Source: CAZKNF01 sp964554105 (lineage in GTDB: Bacteria; Bacteroidota; Rhodothermia; Rhodothermales; VXPQ01). From it: a stretch of 49,504 nucleotides of DNA. Below, in pieces: positions 16,857 through 24,712 of this stretch (positions within the stretch are counted from its first letter, which is position 1; the number at the start of each line of letters is the position of its first letter). Under the pieces are notes generated by a model that saw nothing but the letters and a program-made list of their open reading frames with translations, made no database searches and was not told where the DNA came from. Made by a program: the position numbers and the translations under genes. The DNA is taken from assembly GCA_964554105.1 (NCBI GenBank), contig CAZKNF010000021.1, positions 1-49,504 of the forward strand, given 5' to 3'.

Positions 16857-17309
16857 ATGCCGCGGCTCTCGCTACTCGTCCTCTCTCTCATCATCACAGC
16901 TTCGGTACTCGCCGCATGTGACAGCGGCAATGAACCCGAGGTCGATATCGAGGATCTGGTTGTCGGCGAGGGTCTGGAGGCCGAGGGCCGGGACATCGTC
17001 ACGATCGAGTATGTAGGAATGTTGGAGGACAGCGTCGAATTTGACAGCTCCGAAGAGTGGGGGCCACTGCAGTTCCAGCTTGAATCGGGAATCATCTACG
17101 GCCTGCCGGAGGGAGAGTCCGGACGTATTATTGAGGGTCTCACGCAGGGTGTCCCGGGAATGAAGATCGGTGGTCTCAGACGGATTACGATACCACCCGA
17201 ACTCGCGTACGGTAGGAGTGGTGTCCCTGGAGCAATCCCTCCCAACGCCACACTCATCTTTGAAGTCGAGCTCGTGGACGTCGAGAAGGCAGATGAAAGT
17301 GATGCCTGA
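16857..17309 (+). CDS. FKBP-type peptidyl-prolyl isomerase, lipoprotein
   Basis: A 150-aa protein with a lipoprotein signal peptide ending in the lipobox LAAC (C21), so it should be anchored in the envelope on the periplasmic side. Residues about 45-143 are a single FKBP domain: VTIEYVGMLEDSVEFDSS, VIPGWEEG-equivalent region GRIIEGLTQGVPGMKIGG, RRITIPPELAYG and IPPNATLIFEVELVDVE. It would catalyse prolyl cis-trans isomerisation and help fold exported proteins. Length is that of a minimal FKBP with signal and linker. The ATG at 16857 lacks an evident Shine-Dalgarno. It converges on the small ORF and methyltransferase on the other strand. Confidence 0.95.
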   Translation: MPRLSLLVLSLIITASVLAACDSGNEPEVDIEDLVVGEGLEAEGRDIVTIEYVGMLEDSVEFDSSEEWGPLQFQLESGIIYGLPEGESGRIIEGLTQGVPGMKIGGLRRITIPPELAYGRSGVPGAIPPNATLIFEVELVDVEKADESDA

Positions 17310-17347
17310 GAACCGCACGTGACGGTGGATCGCCTCACGTGAACGAA

Positions 17348-17527
17348 TTACGAATCGGACGGCTGTTCGCCGATTCGGCGGTGAAGGACCTGGAGCCGCC
17401 GATTGATTTCTCTTACTTCGTCGAAAATCTTCTCACGCTCCAGGCGCGTGCACGCCCTCATAAGCAAGACGTCACGCCGCTTCTTCAAACGCGTGATCTC
17501 CTGCTGGGTGATGACGAGGTCTTCCAC
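17348..17527 (-). CDS. Small charged coiled-coil protein, 59 aa (hypothetical)
   Basis: An open frame of 59 codons runs from a GTG at 17527 to TAA at 17348, beginning 27 bp after the methyltransferase stop on the same strand. The product is highly charged, with heptad-like spacing of Leu/Ile/Val (ITRLKKRRDVLLMRACTRL, then IFDEVREINRRLQVLHRRI), so a helical or coiled-coil structure is likely. An in-frame stop sits two codons before the GTG, so no longer form exists. There is no recognisable family. Support comes from the in-operon position and protein-like composition; against it are the GTG start, lack of a Shine-Dalgarno and small size. Confidence 0.45.
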   Translation of the reverse strand: MEDLVITQQEITRLKKRRDVLLMRACTRLEREKIFDEVREINRRLQVLHRRIGEQPSDS

Positions 17528-17554
17528 ACTCTAGAACTAATCTCCAATAACAGC

Positions 17555-18328
17555 TCATCTGATCGGCTTTTCGAACACGATGAAATGGTGTTGCGGCAAG
17601 ATGTCGCGGGTTTCGCGCCAACTCAGTCCGGCTGCAGCCATTTCTTCACGCGCCTGTAGGTCCGTGATCTTGTAAACGGATGACACGGGGATTGTCGGAT
17701 CTTCGCCCCTATACTCGACCAGTACGACGCGTCCGCCGGGCTTAAGCGCCTCGCGAATATTTATCATCATCTCCTGTGGATGAGAGAATTGAGTATACGT
17801 GAAGACGATGAGCGCAACGTCTATCGAATCGGGCGGCAGATTGGGGTCACGCACAGTACCGAGAACGGGGACGACGTTTTTAATCCCACGGCGTTGAGCC
17901 CGTTTCTGGATCATGTCCAGCATTTCCTCTTCGATGTCCACGGCGAAGACGCGGCCTTCAGGAATATGTGGGAGCAGGCGAAAAGTGAAGTATCCGGTGC
18001 CTGCGCCTATGTCGGCCACGACGGCGTCCGATTCAAGTTCGAGCGCGCGGACGACTCGATTTGGAAGCTCCTCTCGCTCCCTCTCGGGCCGATCGAGCCA
18101 TTGCTCACGCCCGATTCCGGCAACTTGCGCAATCTCACGGCCCATATAGTGCCTCCCGGTCCCTTCTTCACTGCCGGGAGTCGACTGCACATAGACGCCA
18201 GCCGTATCCGGATCAATTGTGGTCTCCTCGGCACGGTCACAGCCGACGCCGAACAGAAGCACCATGACAAGGAACCCGACGACAGCGCGGCACGACGAAA
18301 GGAGATGCTCAGGATCCAGGAATTCCAT
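17555..18328 (-). CDS. Exported class I SAM-dependent methyltransferase
   Basis: A 257-aa protein whose N-terminus has a hydrophobic segment (residues about 15-29) ending in GVGC (C30), consistent with a relaxed lipoprotein signal or membrane anchor, followed by an acidic linker. Residues about 85-255 are a Rossmann-like methyltransferase: motif I VVADIGAGTGYF (about 103-114), the acidic RVFAVDIEEEML, motif post-I/II around IDVALIVFTYTQF, and LKPGGRVVLVEYR. A preceding segment, GREIAQVAGIGREQWLDRP, is typical of a group of secreted methyltransferases in Bacteroidota and Planctomycetes. The substrate is unknown. Placement outside the cytoplasm would be odd, because S-adenosylmethionine is cytoplasmic. 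It is followed by the 59-aa ORF. Confidence 0.88.
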   Translation of the reverse strand: MEFLDPEHLLSSCRAVVGFLVMVLLFGVGCDRAEETTIDPDTAGVYVQSTPGSEEGTGRHYMGREIAQVAGIGREQWLDRPEREREELPNRVVRALELESDAVVADIGAGTGYFTFRLLPHIPEGRVFAVDIEEEMLDMIQKRAQRRGIKNVVPVLGTVRDPNLPPDSIDVALIVFTYTQFSHPQEMMINIREALKPGGRVVLVEYRGEDPTIPVSSVYKITDLQAREEMAAAGLSWRETRDILPQHHFIVFEKPIR

Positions 18329-18418
18329 CGGATTTTGTATCGAACGTCATACAGATCATCGTCTATTTTAATGAACATCCAGACCGGCATCGCAGCCGGT
18401 TCGTCCGCCTCGCCGTCG

Positions 18419-18928
18419 TTATTCTAGACCGAAGTACTCGGCAACTGCATTATAGTCGGTGAGGTCGATACCCGCCTTCGACAGTGGAAATCCTTCGATA
18501 AACACCGCCTTTATTTCGCGATCCGGCTGAGCGGCGAGGTCGACCGCCTCTCCCGACGACGCCTCATAAAATACTTCCAGAAACTGAATGTCGTAAGCGA
18601 AGCCAAGCGTGAGTGTATAGTCGACTGCGGCAAGCTCCGGTGATTCCTCACCAAACGTGTACGGCATTGCGGTCCACGTGCCCTGCTCATAGAAATAGGC
18701 GAGTACCGCTCCGTCATCGACTACGGCACTCCCCAGCTGCGGAACGTCATACTGCACCGATGCCACCGGACCATTGATCGCAGCGTCATCCATCGAAAAG
18801 ATGAACGTCGTCGCAAGAACATTAGCGTTTCCCGGCGGCCCCTGCGGCCCACGGGATCCCTGACTGTCGCAGGCCGAGAGTCCGACCAGGAGCGTCAGGC
18901 AGAAAGCGACCGTATAAACGTTCTTCAT
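18419..18928 (-). CDS. Lipoprotein with short collagen-like tether, function unknown
   Basis: A 169-aa protein from the ATG at 18928 (the frame also opens at a TTG three codons earlier). The signal peptide MKNVYTVAFCLTLLVGLSAC ends in a lipobox (Cys20), followed at once by GSRGPQGPPG, a three-repeat Gly-X-Y collagen-like stretch acting as a stiff tether. The remaining ~130 residues are beta-rich (TFIFSMDDAAI, VVDDGAVLAYFYEQGTW, VDYTLTLGFAYDIQFLEV) without a family I can name. Similar lipobox-GPxGPxG-globule proteins are common unannotated lipoproteins in Bacteroidota. It lies 90 bp upstream of the methyltransferase gene on the same strand. Confidence 0.82.
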   Translation of the reverse strand: MKNVYTVAFCLTLLVGLSACDSQGSRGPQGPPGNANVLATTFIFSMDDAAINGPVASVQYDVPQLGSAVVDDGAVLAYFYEQGTWTAMPYTFGEESPELAAVDYTLTLGFAYDIQFLEVFYEASSGEAVDLAAQPDREIKAVFIEGFPLSKAGIDLTDYNAVAEYFGLE

Positions 18929-19040
18929 GGCTCGCAAACAATCGATGAGTTGGACACAGTGGGTACGGTGCGAAAGAATGTGTGCTAAAAAAATGCTTCA
19001 ACCGTTCCCCTGCAAACAATGAGCCGTTTGATTGCTAATG

Positions 19041-19100
19041 AGCTCGTGAGAAGAGGAGACCAAAGCTTAGCTCGTGAGAGCAGACCATAGCTTAGCTCGT
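19041..19100. repeat. Imperfect tandem repeat ending at the iaaA stop codon
   Basis: A unit beginning AGCTCGTGAGA and ending CTT occurs at 19041-19068 and 19069-19093, followed by a third partial unit AGCTCGT (19094-19100). The copies differ by a 3-bp length change and a few substitutions. The last partial unit runs into the stop codon of the isoaspartyl peptidase gene (complement of 19100-19102), so the duplication probably arose by slippage at the gene's 3' end. Confidence 0.6.
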
Positions 19101-20212
19101 CATGGTCCGAACATCGCGACGTGCATCTCACCGTCGCGATCTACATAGCCCCTGACCATGCCTGCAGTATTGAAGGCCATCGCCACGTTGCCTTCTCTGT
19201 CCAACCCTATCACGCCTCCATTGCCGCCCAACTCGTCGAGCGTACCATGTATGACGGACTCTACTGCTTGTCCGATGGAGAGCCCGGAATATTGCATGAG
19301 AGCGGAAACCCTATACGCCAATACACCCCGGATGAAGTATTCGCCCGTTCCCGTCGCCGAAACGGCACATGTTTGGTTATCGGCATACGTGCCGGCACCG
19401 ACGATCGGAGAATCCCCTATCCTTCCCCATTTCTTGAACGAAGTCCCTCCGGTGGAAGTGGCAGCAGCCAGATTGCCGTCGTTGTCCACCGCAACGGCAC
19501 CCACGGTGCCGTGCTTGCGGTGCTTCCCTGCTTCGAGGAGGGCACCAGCGTCCTCAGCCTCTTCCTTGAGCCGCTTTTGATATTCCTCGAACTGCTCGAC
19601 ACGCCGCTCCGTGTGAAAGTATTCATTTGGCACGCTTTCCATCCCGATATGCCGGGCGAAGTTATCCGCACCGTCGCCCGAGAGAAGTACATGGTTCGAC
19701 TGCTCCATGACGGCACGTGCGAGGGATATCGGGTTTCGCGTGTACCTCACCGATGCCACGGCACCTGCTTCGAGTGATTTGCCATCCATGATGGACGCGT
19801 CGAGCTCGACGATTCCTGCATCCGTAAGGACGGCGCCTCGACCGGCATTGAACAGCGGTGAGTTCTCCAGGATTGACACCGCTGAAACAACTGCATCCAG
19901 GCTCGACCCCCCCGCGGCGAGGATCTCATGGCCGGCTGCTAAAGCTTCTTTGAGCTTGTCCTCGATTTCTTGCCGTCGGCTCTCCGGAGTGTTTTCCGTC
20001 GTAATCGTTCCGGCACCACCGTGCACCACGAGTACGGCTTTCGCGGTCAGTACGGCTTTCGCGGGTGCGTTCTGAGCAGGAGCGGGGTCAGGAAATCCGA
20101 TCGTCATAACGAGAGTGGTGATCAGCACGACGCCGGAAATGTCCTGCATCAAGAAGGCCGCCTGTCTAACAAATGCGACGGCGCAAAAGGCGCAGCAGTA
20201 GAAGAAGTGCAT
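19100..20212 (-). CDS. Isoaspartyl peptidase / plant-type L-asparaginase (Ntn hydrolase), exported
   Basis: A 370-aa member of asparaginase family 2. The precursor self-cleaves before a Thr to give two chains; here the nucleophile is T236 in KHGTVGAVAVD, followed by GNLAAATSTGG and GTGEYFIRG. The N-terminal half has VVHGGAGTI, SSLDAVVSAVSILENSPLFNAG and ELDASIMDG. An N-terminal hydrophobic region precedes the domain; the ATG at 20149 (residue 22) gives a cleaner signal peptide ending PAPAQ than the ATG at 20212, so export is likely with either. The enzyme degrades isoaspartyl dipeptides and/or asparagine. A 6-residue internal duplication (AVLTAK then AVL) stems from a 16-bp direct DNA repeat near 20038-20071. 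Confidence 0.93.
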   Translation of the reverse strand: MHFFYCCAFCAVAFVRQAAFLMQDISGVVLITTLVMTIGFPDPAPAQNAPAKAVLTAKAVLVVHGGAGTITTENTPESRRQEIEDKLKEALAAGHEILAAGGSSLDAVVSAVSILENSPLFNAGRGAVLTDAGIVELDASIMDGKSLEAGAVASVRYTRNPISLARAVMEQSNHVLLSGDGADNFARHIGMESVPNEYFHTERRVEQFEEYQKRLKEEAEDAGALLEAGKHRKHGTVGAVAVDNDGNLAAATSTGGTSFKKWGRIGDSPIVGAGTYADNQTCAVSATGTGEYFIRGVLAYRVSALMQYSGLSIGQAVESVIHGTLDELGGNGGVIGLDREGNVAMAFNTAGMVRGYVDRDGEMHVAMFGP

Positions 20213-20550
20213 GTTACAAGCTAGTTAGGAGGAATGCGCTGCCCTTGAGACCCTGGTACCGGACTGGTACCTTATTTGCACGAACCTATAACGAATCGCT
20301 TAATAACGGGCGGACGGGTGTGTTCTGACACAATGACACACCCATTCTTGATAATCGATCAGGAAAGTCATAATTTTAGTGAGTTTATGGTTTTCACAAA
20401 ACCGTTGATGATCAAGCGGGCTTACGGCCGCTCGTTAGGCATATGATTATTTAGGTATCTGATTAAATTGGGTATCGGGGGAACCGGCTTTGCTTTGTGG
20501 GCAATTCCGGTGACTAGATTTGGAATTGAAATTAGACGTTAACGACAAAG
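20213..20550. other. AT-rich intergenic region upstream of the sigma factor gene, with inverted repeat
   Basis: No coding sequence is evident in these 338 bp between the divergent iaaA and ECF sigma genes. It is visibly more AT-rich than its surroundings, as expected for promoters. Noted elements are a repeated CTGGTACC (20253-20260 and 20264-20271) and a perfect 8-bp inverted repeat GGGTGTGT/ACACACCC (20316-20323 and 20336-20343) with a 12-bp loop, which could be an operator or an RNA hairpin. No promoter hexamers can be assigned with confidence. Confidence 0.5.
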
Positions 20551-21210
20551 GTGGCAGATATCGCAAAGAAGATTGTAACAAAGACTACGCAGGATCCCGG
20601 AAGCCGAAAGCAATCGGCGCTCCAGGATATGACCGACGAAGATCTGATGTCGCAGTTCCAGGCCGGATCTGTCGCGGCATTCAATATTCTTGTGGAGCGG
20701 TACTCGGAGCGCTTGACGCACTACCTGTACGGCTTTCTCGGTGACATGCGGCGCTGTGAGGATCTCCTCCAGGAGACGTTCCTCCGCGTATATCGCAATC
20801 GGCATTCATACCGTCGCATTGCGAAATTTTCGACCTGGCTCTACACGATTGCCGGTAACCTTGCGAGGTCGGAGTACCGGAAGCGGAAGCGGCGGCGACT
20901 CTACTCCATTCAGTCCGTCAACCGAGACAATGAGGAGTATGAGATGCAATTGCCTGACGAGTCATTCTCGCCGGACAAGCACGCGGAGAGTACCATTCAG
21001 GATAAGCATATTCAGCAGGCGCTTGACGAGATCCCGGCGTCATTTCGTGAGGTAGTAGTGCTGCGCGATGTGCAGCAACTCGCCTATGACGAGATCGCCG
21101 AGATCACGGGCTTACCGATGGGCACGGTAAAGAGCCGCATCAACCGCGGCCGTACCAAGCTGCAGGCGCTGCTCAAAGATGTGTACCCGTTCGAGACCGA
21201 AACGGCGTAG
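20551..21210 (+). CDS. RNA polymerase sigma factor, ECF (sigma-70 family group 4)
   Basis: A 219-aa sigma factor with region 2 at about residues 42-115 (ILVERYSERL, the core-binding DLLQETFLRVYRNRHSY, and FSTWLYTIAGNLARSEYRKRKRRR for -10 recognition) and region 4 at about 155-210 (LDEIPASFREVVVLRD, then the helix-turn-helix YDEIAEITGLPMGTVKSRINRGRTKL). It would direct RNA polymerase to a set of stress or envelope promoters. The frame starts at GTG 20551; ATG 20629 (MTDEDLMSQF) is a more typical ECF start, and the first 26 residues are low-complexity. No anti-sigma gene is adjacent on the same strand. The gene ends in a clear intrinsic terminator. Confidence 0.95.
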   Translation: MADIAKKIVTKTTQDPGSRKQSALQDMTDEDLMSQFQAGSVAAFNILVERYSERLTHYLYGFLGDMRRCEDLLQETFLRVYRNRHSYRRIAKFSTWLYTIAGNLARSEYRKRKRRRLYSIQSVNRDNEEYEMQLPDESFSPDKHAESTIQDKHIQQALDEIPASFREVVVLRDVQQLAYDEIAEITGLPMGTVKSRINRGRTKLQALLKDVYPFETETA

Positions 21211-21230
21211 CATCCCTAATTCGAAAATCT

Positions 21231-21270
21231 AGGCCCCGGCGCTGGTTTCTCCGACGTCGGGGCCTTTCTG
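21231..21270 (+). terminator. Rho-independent terminator after the ECF sigma gene
   Basis: AGGCCCCG (21231-21238) pairs perfectly with CGGGGCCT (21258-21265), extended by a G-U and a C-G pair. The arms close a loop of about 15 nt and are followed by TTTCT. It begins 20 bp after the sigma factor stop. Confidence 0.8.
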
Positions 21271-21284
21271 TATATATCAGGATG

Positions 21285-21380
21285 CTACGCGACAAGGCTG
21301 ATCAACGCCATGATCAGCAGCAGGCCGAGGATAATACCGACGGCCATAAAAATTTCTTTTCGGCGCCTCCGATTGAGCAT
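21285..21380 (-). CDS. Tiny single-TM protein ORF, 31 aa (hypothetical)
   Basis: The frame runs from ATG at 21380 (or GTG at 21389, adding three residues) to TAG at 21285. The product has a basic head (MLNRRRRKEIF), then about 19 hydrophobic residues (AVGIILGLLLIMALISLVA) to the C-terminus. This is the architecture of a positive-inside, single-pass small membrane protein. GGAG lies 3 nt upstream of the ATG, closer than ideal for a Shine-Dalgarno. It lies between the sigma factor terminator and the citrate synthase gene on the opposite strand. The striking charge and hydrophobic pattern argues against a random frame, but no homologue can be named. Confidence 0.5.
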   Translation of the reverse strand: MLNRRRRKEIFMAVGIILGLLLIMALISLVA

Positions 21381-21610
21381 GAGCTCCACGAAGTTAGAAT
21401 TGGTGGCTAACGTACCGTTCGATCAAAATCGAGGAAGGAGGTGGTTTAAGCAAGTCTTGTCTCGAGAATTCGATCTTTAACCGATCCCCTCCGCTATTCG
21501 GGCAACTCTTGCTACCGAACCTGTATTCTCTGCGATGTTCCCGGAACCAGAGGCACAACTTCCGGTGGCATATATCCTTCGCACGATAACTCACCCGCGG
21601 ATCGATCCAT

Positions 21611-22888
21611 ATGTCTTCTGCCCATCTCAGTGTAAACGGTAAGTCGTACGAGTTACCCCTCGTCGTCGGTACGGAAAACGAAACGGCCGTCGATATCCGC
21701 GGGCTTCGGCAGGACACGGGCCATATCACGCTCGATTCGGGCTACGGAAACACCGGCTCTTGCGAGAGTGCCATCACATTCATCGACGGGGAAGAAGGCA
21801 TCCTTCGATATCGCGGGTATCCGATCGGTGAACTTGCTGAGCGGTCGTCGTTCGTGGAAACATCATATCTCCTGATATACGGCGAACTGCCGTCCCCGTC
21901 CGAGCTCGAAGCATTTCAACACGAGCTGACCTACCATACGATGCTGCACGAAGATATGAAGAAGTTCTTCGAGGGCTATCCCCCGAGTGCACATCCTATG
22001 AGCGTCCTGTCGTCAATGGTCGCGTCCCTGTCGGCCTATTACCCGGAAGCCGACGATCCGCAGACGACGCGATTGAATATCGTTCGGCTCCTCGCCAAGC
22101 TAAAGACGATAGCGGCGTTCTCGTACAAGAAATCGATGGGTCAGCCGTTCATCTATCCGAACAACAGCCTGAGTTATTCGGCCGATTTCCTTCGGATGAT
22201 GTTCGCTGTACCGCCTGAAGAATACGAGATTTCGGCCACCCTTGAGAAAACGCTCGATCTCCTGCTCATCCTTCATGCAGATCACGAGCAGAACTGCAGC
22301 ACGTCCACCGTACGTATGGTCGGAAGTAGCGGTGCGGATCTCTTCGTCTCGATTTCAGCCGGAATCAATGCCCTCTCGGGACCGCTGCACGGACGCGCCA
22401 ATCAGGAAGTGATCAGAATGCTCGAACACATTGCAGATGCCGGCGGGGACTCCTCCTCGTTCGTCGAGCGCGCGAAAGACAAGGATGATCCGTTCAAATT
22501 GATGGGCTTCGGGCACCGCGTCTATAAGAATTTCGATCCTCGGGCCCGCATCGTCAAGCAGTACGCAGACAAGGTTATTGACGAACTTGGTGCCGATGAT
22601 CCGCTGCTGGATATCGCGAAACGCCTCGAAAATGCAGCGCTCGAGGATGATTATTTCGTCGAACGGAAACTCTATCCGAACGTGGATTTTTACAGCGGAA
22701 TCCTGTACCGCGTGATGGGGATCCCGACGAATATGTTTACGGTGATGTTTGCAATCGGCCGCCTGCCAGGCTGGATTGCCCAGTGGAATGAGATGCGGAA
22801 TGATCCCTCGAATAGGATCCATCGACCACGCCAGGTATATGTCGGCTCGAACAAGCGATCCTATGTACCTGTCGAGGCCCGATCGTAG
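21611..22888 (+). CDS. gltA: Citrate synthase (type II)
   Basis: A 425-aa cytoplasmic enzyme condensing acetyl-CoA and oxaloacetate into citrate. It begins with the beta-rich N-terminal domain of type II enzymes (VNGKSYELPLVVGTENETAVDIRGL; LDSGYGNTGSCESAITFIDG), followed by the helical core. Catalytic residues are the His of SGPLHGRANQEV, the His of GFGHRVYKNFDPRA, and the Asp of YPNVDFYSGILY. LILHADHEQNCSTSTVR is also diagnostic. Length matches hexameric, NADH-regulated type enzymes, but allostery cannot be inferred safely. ATG at 21611; the ~220 bp upstream is non-coding and should hold the promoter. It is unlinked to mdh transcriptionally. Confidence 0.98.
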   Translation: MSSAHLSVNGKSYELPLVVGTENETAVDIRGLRQDTGHITLDSGYGNTGSCESAITFIDGEEGILRYRGYPIGELAERSSFVETSYLLIYGELPSPSELEAFQHELTYHTMLHEDMKKFFEGYPPSAHPMSVLSSMVASLSAYYPEADDPQTTRLNIVRLLAKLKTIAAFSYKKSMGQPFIYPNNSLSYSADFLRMMFAVPPEEYEISATLEKTLDLLLILHADHEQNCSTSTVRMVGSSGADLFVSISAGINALSGPLHGRANQEVIRMLEHIADAGGDSSSFVERAKDKDDPFKLMGFGHRVYKNFDPRARIVKQYADKVIDELGADDPLLDIAKRLENAALEDDYFVERKLYPNVDFYSGILYRVMGIPTNMFTVMFAIGRLPGWIAQWNEMRNDPSNRIHRPRQVYVGSNKRSYVPVEARS

Positions 22889-23038
22889 TCGGATTTGACT
22901 ATCGGTCGCGGGTCTGTGGACGCTTTAGCGCAGATTGTGCTGAACCTCGGTCGACAATCCTGTCGAAGCCCTTCGCGCACGCGGTATAAGGGCAGGGTTC
23001 GTGCTCTGATGAAGGCTTCGTTTTGCAGCAGGTCACGT

Positions 23039-23380
23039 CTAGTTGTACATCGCTTCACTTCCGTATGCCCAGTATTCAGCATGCGGATGTGAGTCGCGCC
23101 GCGTGCCTGAGATCCGCCCGATGTGGATGATCGACGGTGTGATAATCACGCCGTTAGATGCGACATAAGCCGGAACGTCAGCATCACGCTGGGGAATCAC
23201 CGTACTCCCATGTGGCTTCGCGAGGGAATGCTGATGAGCCGGTTCGCACCGATCGGAGATCCCAGGATCTGTACCGCGATTTTCTCGCGAAGCTGAGACA
23301 GCGAGTCCGACGAGCGGAATGAAACCCGCCGCAAGAACGGTGACAATCAACATCTGAAACAGGAGTTCGGCAGTCATCAT
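23039..23380 (-). CDS. Hypothetical protein with one N-terminal membrane segment
   Basis: A 113-aa product from the ATG at 23380 (the frame extends upstream to 23482, but that part looks non-coding). Residues about 3-31 (AELLFQMLIVTVLAAGFIPLVGLA) form one transmembrane segment or signal anchor. The rest is hydrophilic and His-rich, with no recognisable domain. Codon choice looks like that of neighbouring genes. There is no Shine-Dalgarno and no obvious operon partner: it lies alone between the convergent citrate synthase gene and the BNR lipoprotein gene upstream. It could be a spurious frame; I lean slightly towards real. Confidence 0.42.
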   Translation of the reverse strand: MMTAELLFQMLIVTVLAAGFIPLVGLAVSASRENRGTDPGISDRCEPAHQHSLAKPHGSTVIPQRDADVPAYVASNGVIITPSIIHIGRISGTRRDSHPHAEYWAYGSEAMYN

Positions 23381-23599
23381 GAAAACGGGAATATTGTGTG
23401 ATGCGCTTAGACCGAGACGCCACGCAAGCATTGTACCCACTGGAGGGATGTCTCGGGGGTGCGGCGAGTTTGAAGCAGTCAATGGCGGATTTGCGGCAGT
23501 CCGGCGCGAACGCCGCAGAGGTTGGCCGAATAGCGCTGCCAGGCGGTTGTGCGATGCGCCGGGTGGTATTAAAATGAGATTCAGCGAGAAGACGCCGTC

Positions 23600-24712
23600 T
23601 CATTCGTCCTGCGGCACGGTGATGCGCGTAATCCGACCGTTCGGTCCAACCATCCACCCGGATGATCTGCTTCCGAAATCCACACCCCAATAGGTGAGCG
23701 AATCAAGCATTGCCCAGGAGCGGCCATCATCGTGTGACGAAGCAGCACCGCCGGGCCCGACGGCAAGGAGCAAGTGTGAATCAGGTGCGAAGGCAGAGCC
23801 ATAGACGGCGCCGGCGAACGGCGGCCGCTCTGCCTGCTCCCAGGTTCGACCACCGTCGGACGTTCTGGCCACATTGTCCGTAAATGCATCCGGATCACCT
23901 ACGTCACCACCTAAAGCCATGCCGCGGAGCTCATCGCGAAACGCGAGCGAAGCTATACCAGCCGCCTCACCCGCGACGATCGGCACCCCATAGGTTTGCC
24001 ACGTCGAACCACCATCATCCGAGCGTAGGATTCGTGCCTGTTCCGCGTTCCCCGTTCCGACAACTACGGTCTTGTCTCCAGATGTGGCGACACACGTCCC
24101 GCTTGCAGCAAATCCACCTTCATTTTCCTGCGCGGCCGGCGTATTCTCAAGGTACGACCAATGCGCGCCGGAATCGCTCGTCTCGATCATCGGGAATCGA
24201 CCGTCGACGGCGTCGCTGACGGCAATGCCTGCTTCCTCATTCCAGAATGCGAAGCAGTTGAAAAACGTATCGGGGTGGTCAGCAGTGAACTGCCTTTCCC
24301 AGGAGTGCCCCCGATCCGATGTGTGGTAAATTCGAGATGCCGACCCAGGTCCGATACTCAATACATAAGCCTCGTCCATTGCGGGCGAGTACACGTCTCG
24401 GAACTGAAGTGAATCCGCACCGGGAACGACACCGTGGTTCCAGCTGCTTCCCCCGTCGTCCGTCCAGACGTACGCACCACCGGTGCCGACGGCCCATCCC
24501 TGCTGGTCATCGATCGCGTGGATGCTTATTAGAAGACTCTCAGTTCCGGAGTGCTGTCGATCAAGGCGGATGTCGCCAGCGTCGGTTTCACCCGCAATAT
24601 CCCTCGATTCGGCAGCAGAGTCCTCGTTGTCCGGATCGATTGACTGTGGCGAAGCACACGCCGTTAAGAGAAGGGCGAGGAGAGGTGCAATCTGCATGCG
24701 CGTCAACGGCAT
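23600..24712 (-). CDS. BNR/Asp-box beta-propeller lipoprotein (Ycf48/sialidase-like)
   Basis: About 370 aa from ATG 24712, giving the lipoprotein signal MPLTRMQIAPLLALLLTAC (Cys19). After an acidic linker, the remainder consists of repeated blades with Asp-box motifs of the S/T-x-D-x-G-x-x-W type: TDDGGSSW, TSDRGHSW, TSDSGAHW, SDDGGSTW, TSDGGRTW and HDDGRSW. Six boxes fit a six- or seven-bladed propeller such as in sialidases and Ycf48/HCF136-like proteins. Catalytic sialidase residues (FRIP motif, Arg triad) are not evident, so a binding or assembly role is more likely than glycosidase activity. It is transcribed divergently from the choice-of-anchor B gene, sharing a ~230-bp promoter region. 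Confidence 0.9.
   Translation of the reverse strand: MPLTRMQIAPLLALLLTACASPQSIDPDNEDSAAESRDIAGETDAGDIRLDRQHSGTESLLISIHAIDDQQGWAVGTGGAYVWTDDGGSSWNHGVVPGADSLQFRDVYSPAMDEAYVLSIGPGSASRIYHTSDRGHSWERQFTADHPDTFFNCFAFWNEEAGIAVSDAVDGRFPMIETSDSGAHWSYLENTPAAQENEGGFAASGTCVATSGDKTVVVGTGNAEQARILRSDDGGSTWQTYGVPIVAGEAAGIASLAFRDELRGMALGGDVGDPDAFTDNVARTSDGGRTWEQAERPPFAGAVYGSAFAPDSHLLLAVGPGGAASSHDDGRSWAMLDSLTYWGVDFGSRSSGWMVGPNGRITRITVPQDE

Noticed and set aside
19121..19777. 218-aa plus-strand open frame antisense to iaaA
   Set aside because: The opposite strand encodes a complete Ntn hydrolase; the frame is open only because of base composition.
21435..21443. AAGGAGGTG, a perfect anti-16S match, without a gene
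   Set aside because: The following frames stop within a few codons; probably a chance match in the gltA leader.
23600..24712. Active sialidase
   Set aside because: Asp-boxes are present, but the FRIP motif and catalytic Arg/Tyr/Asp set are not visible.
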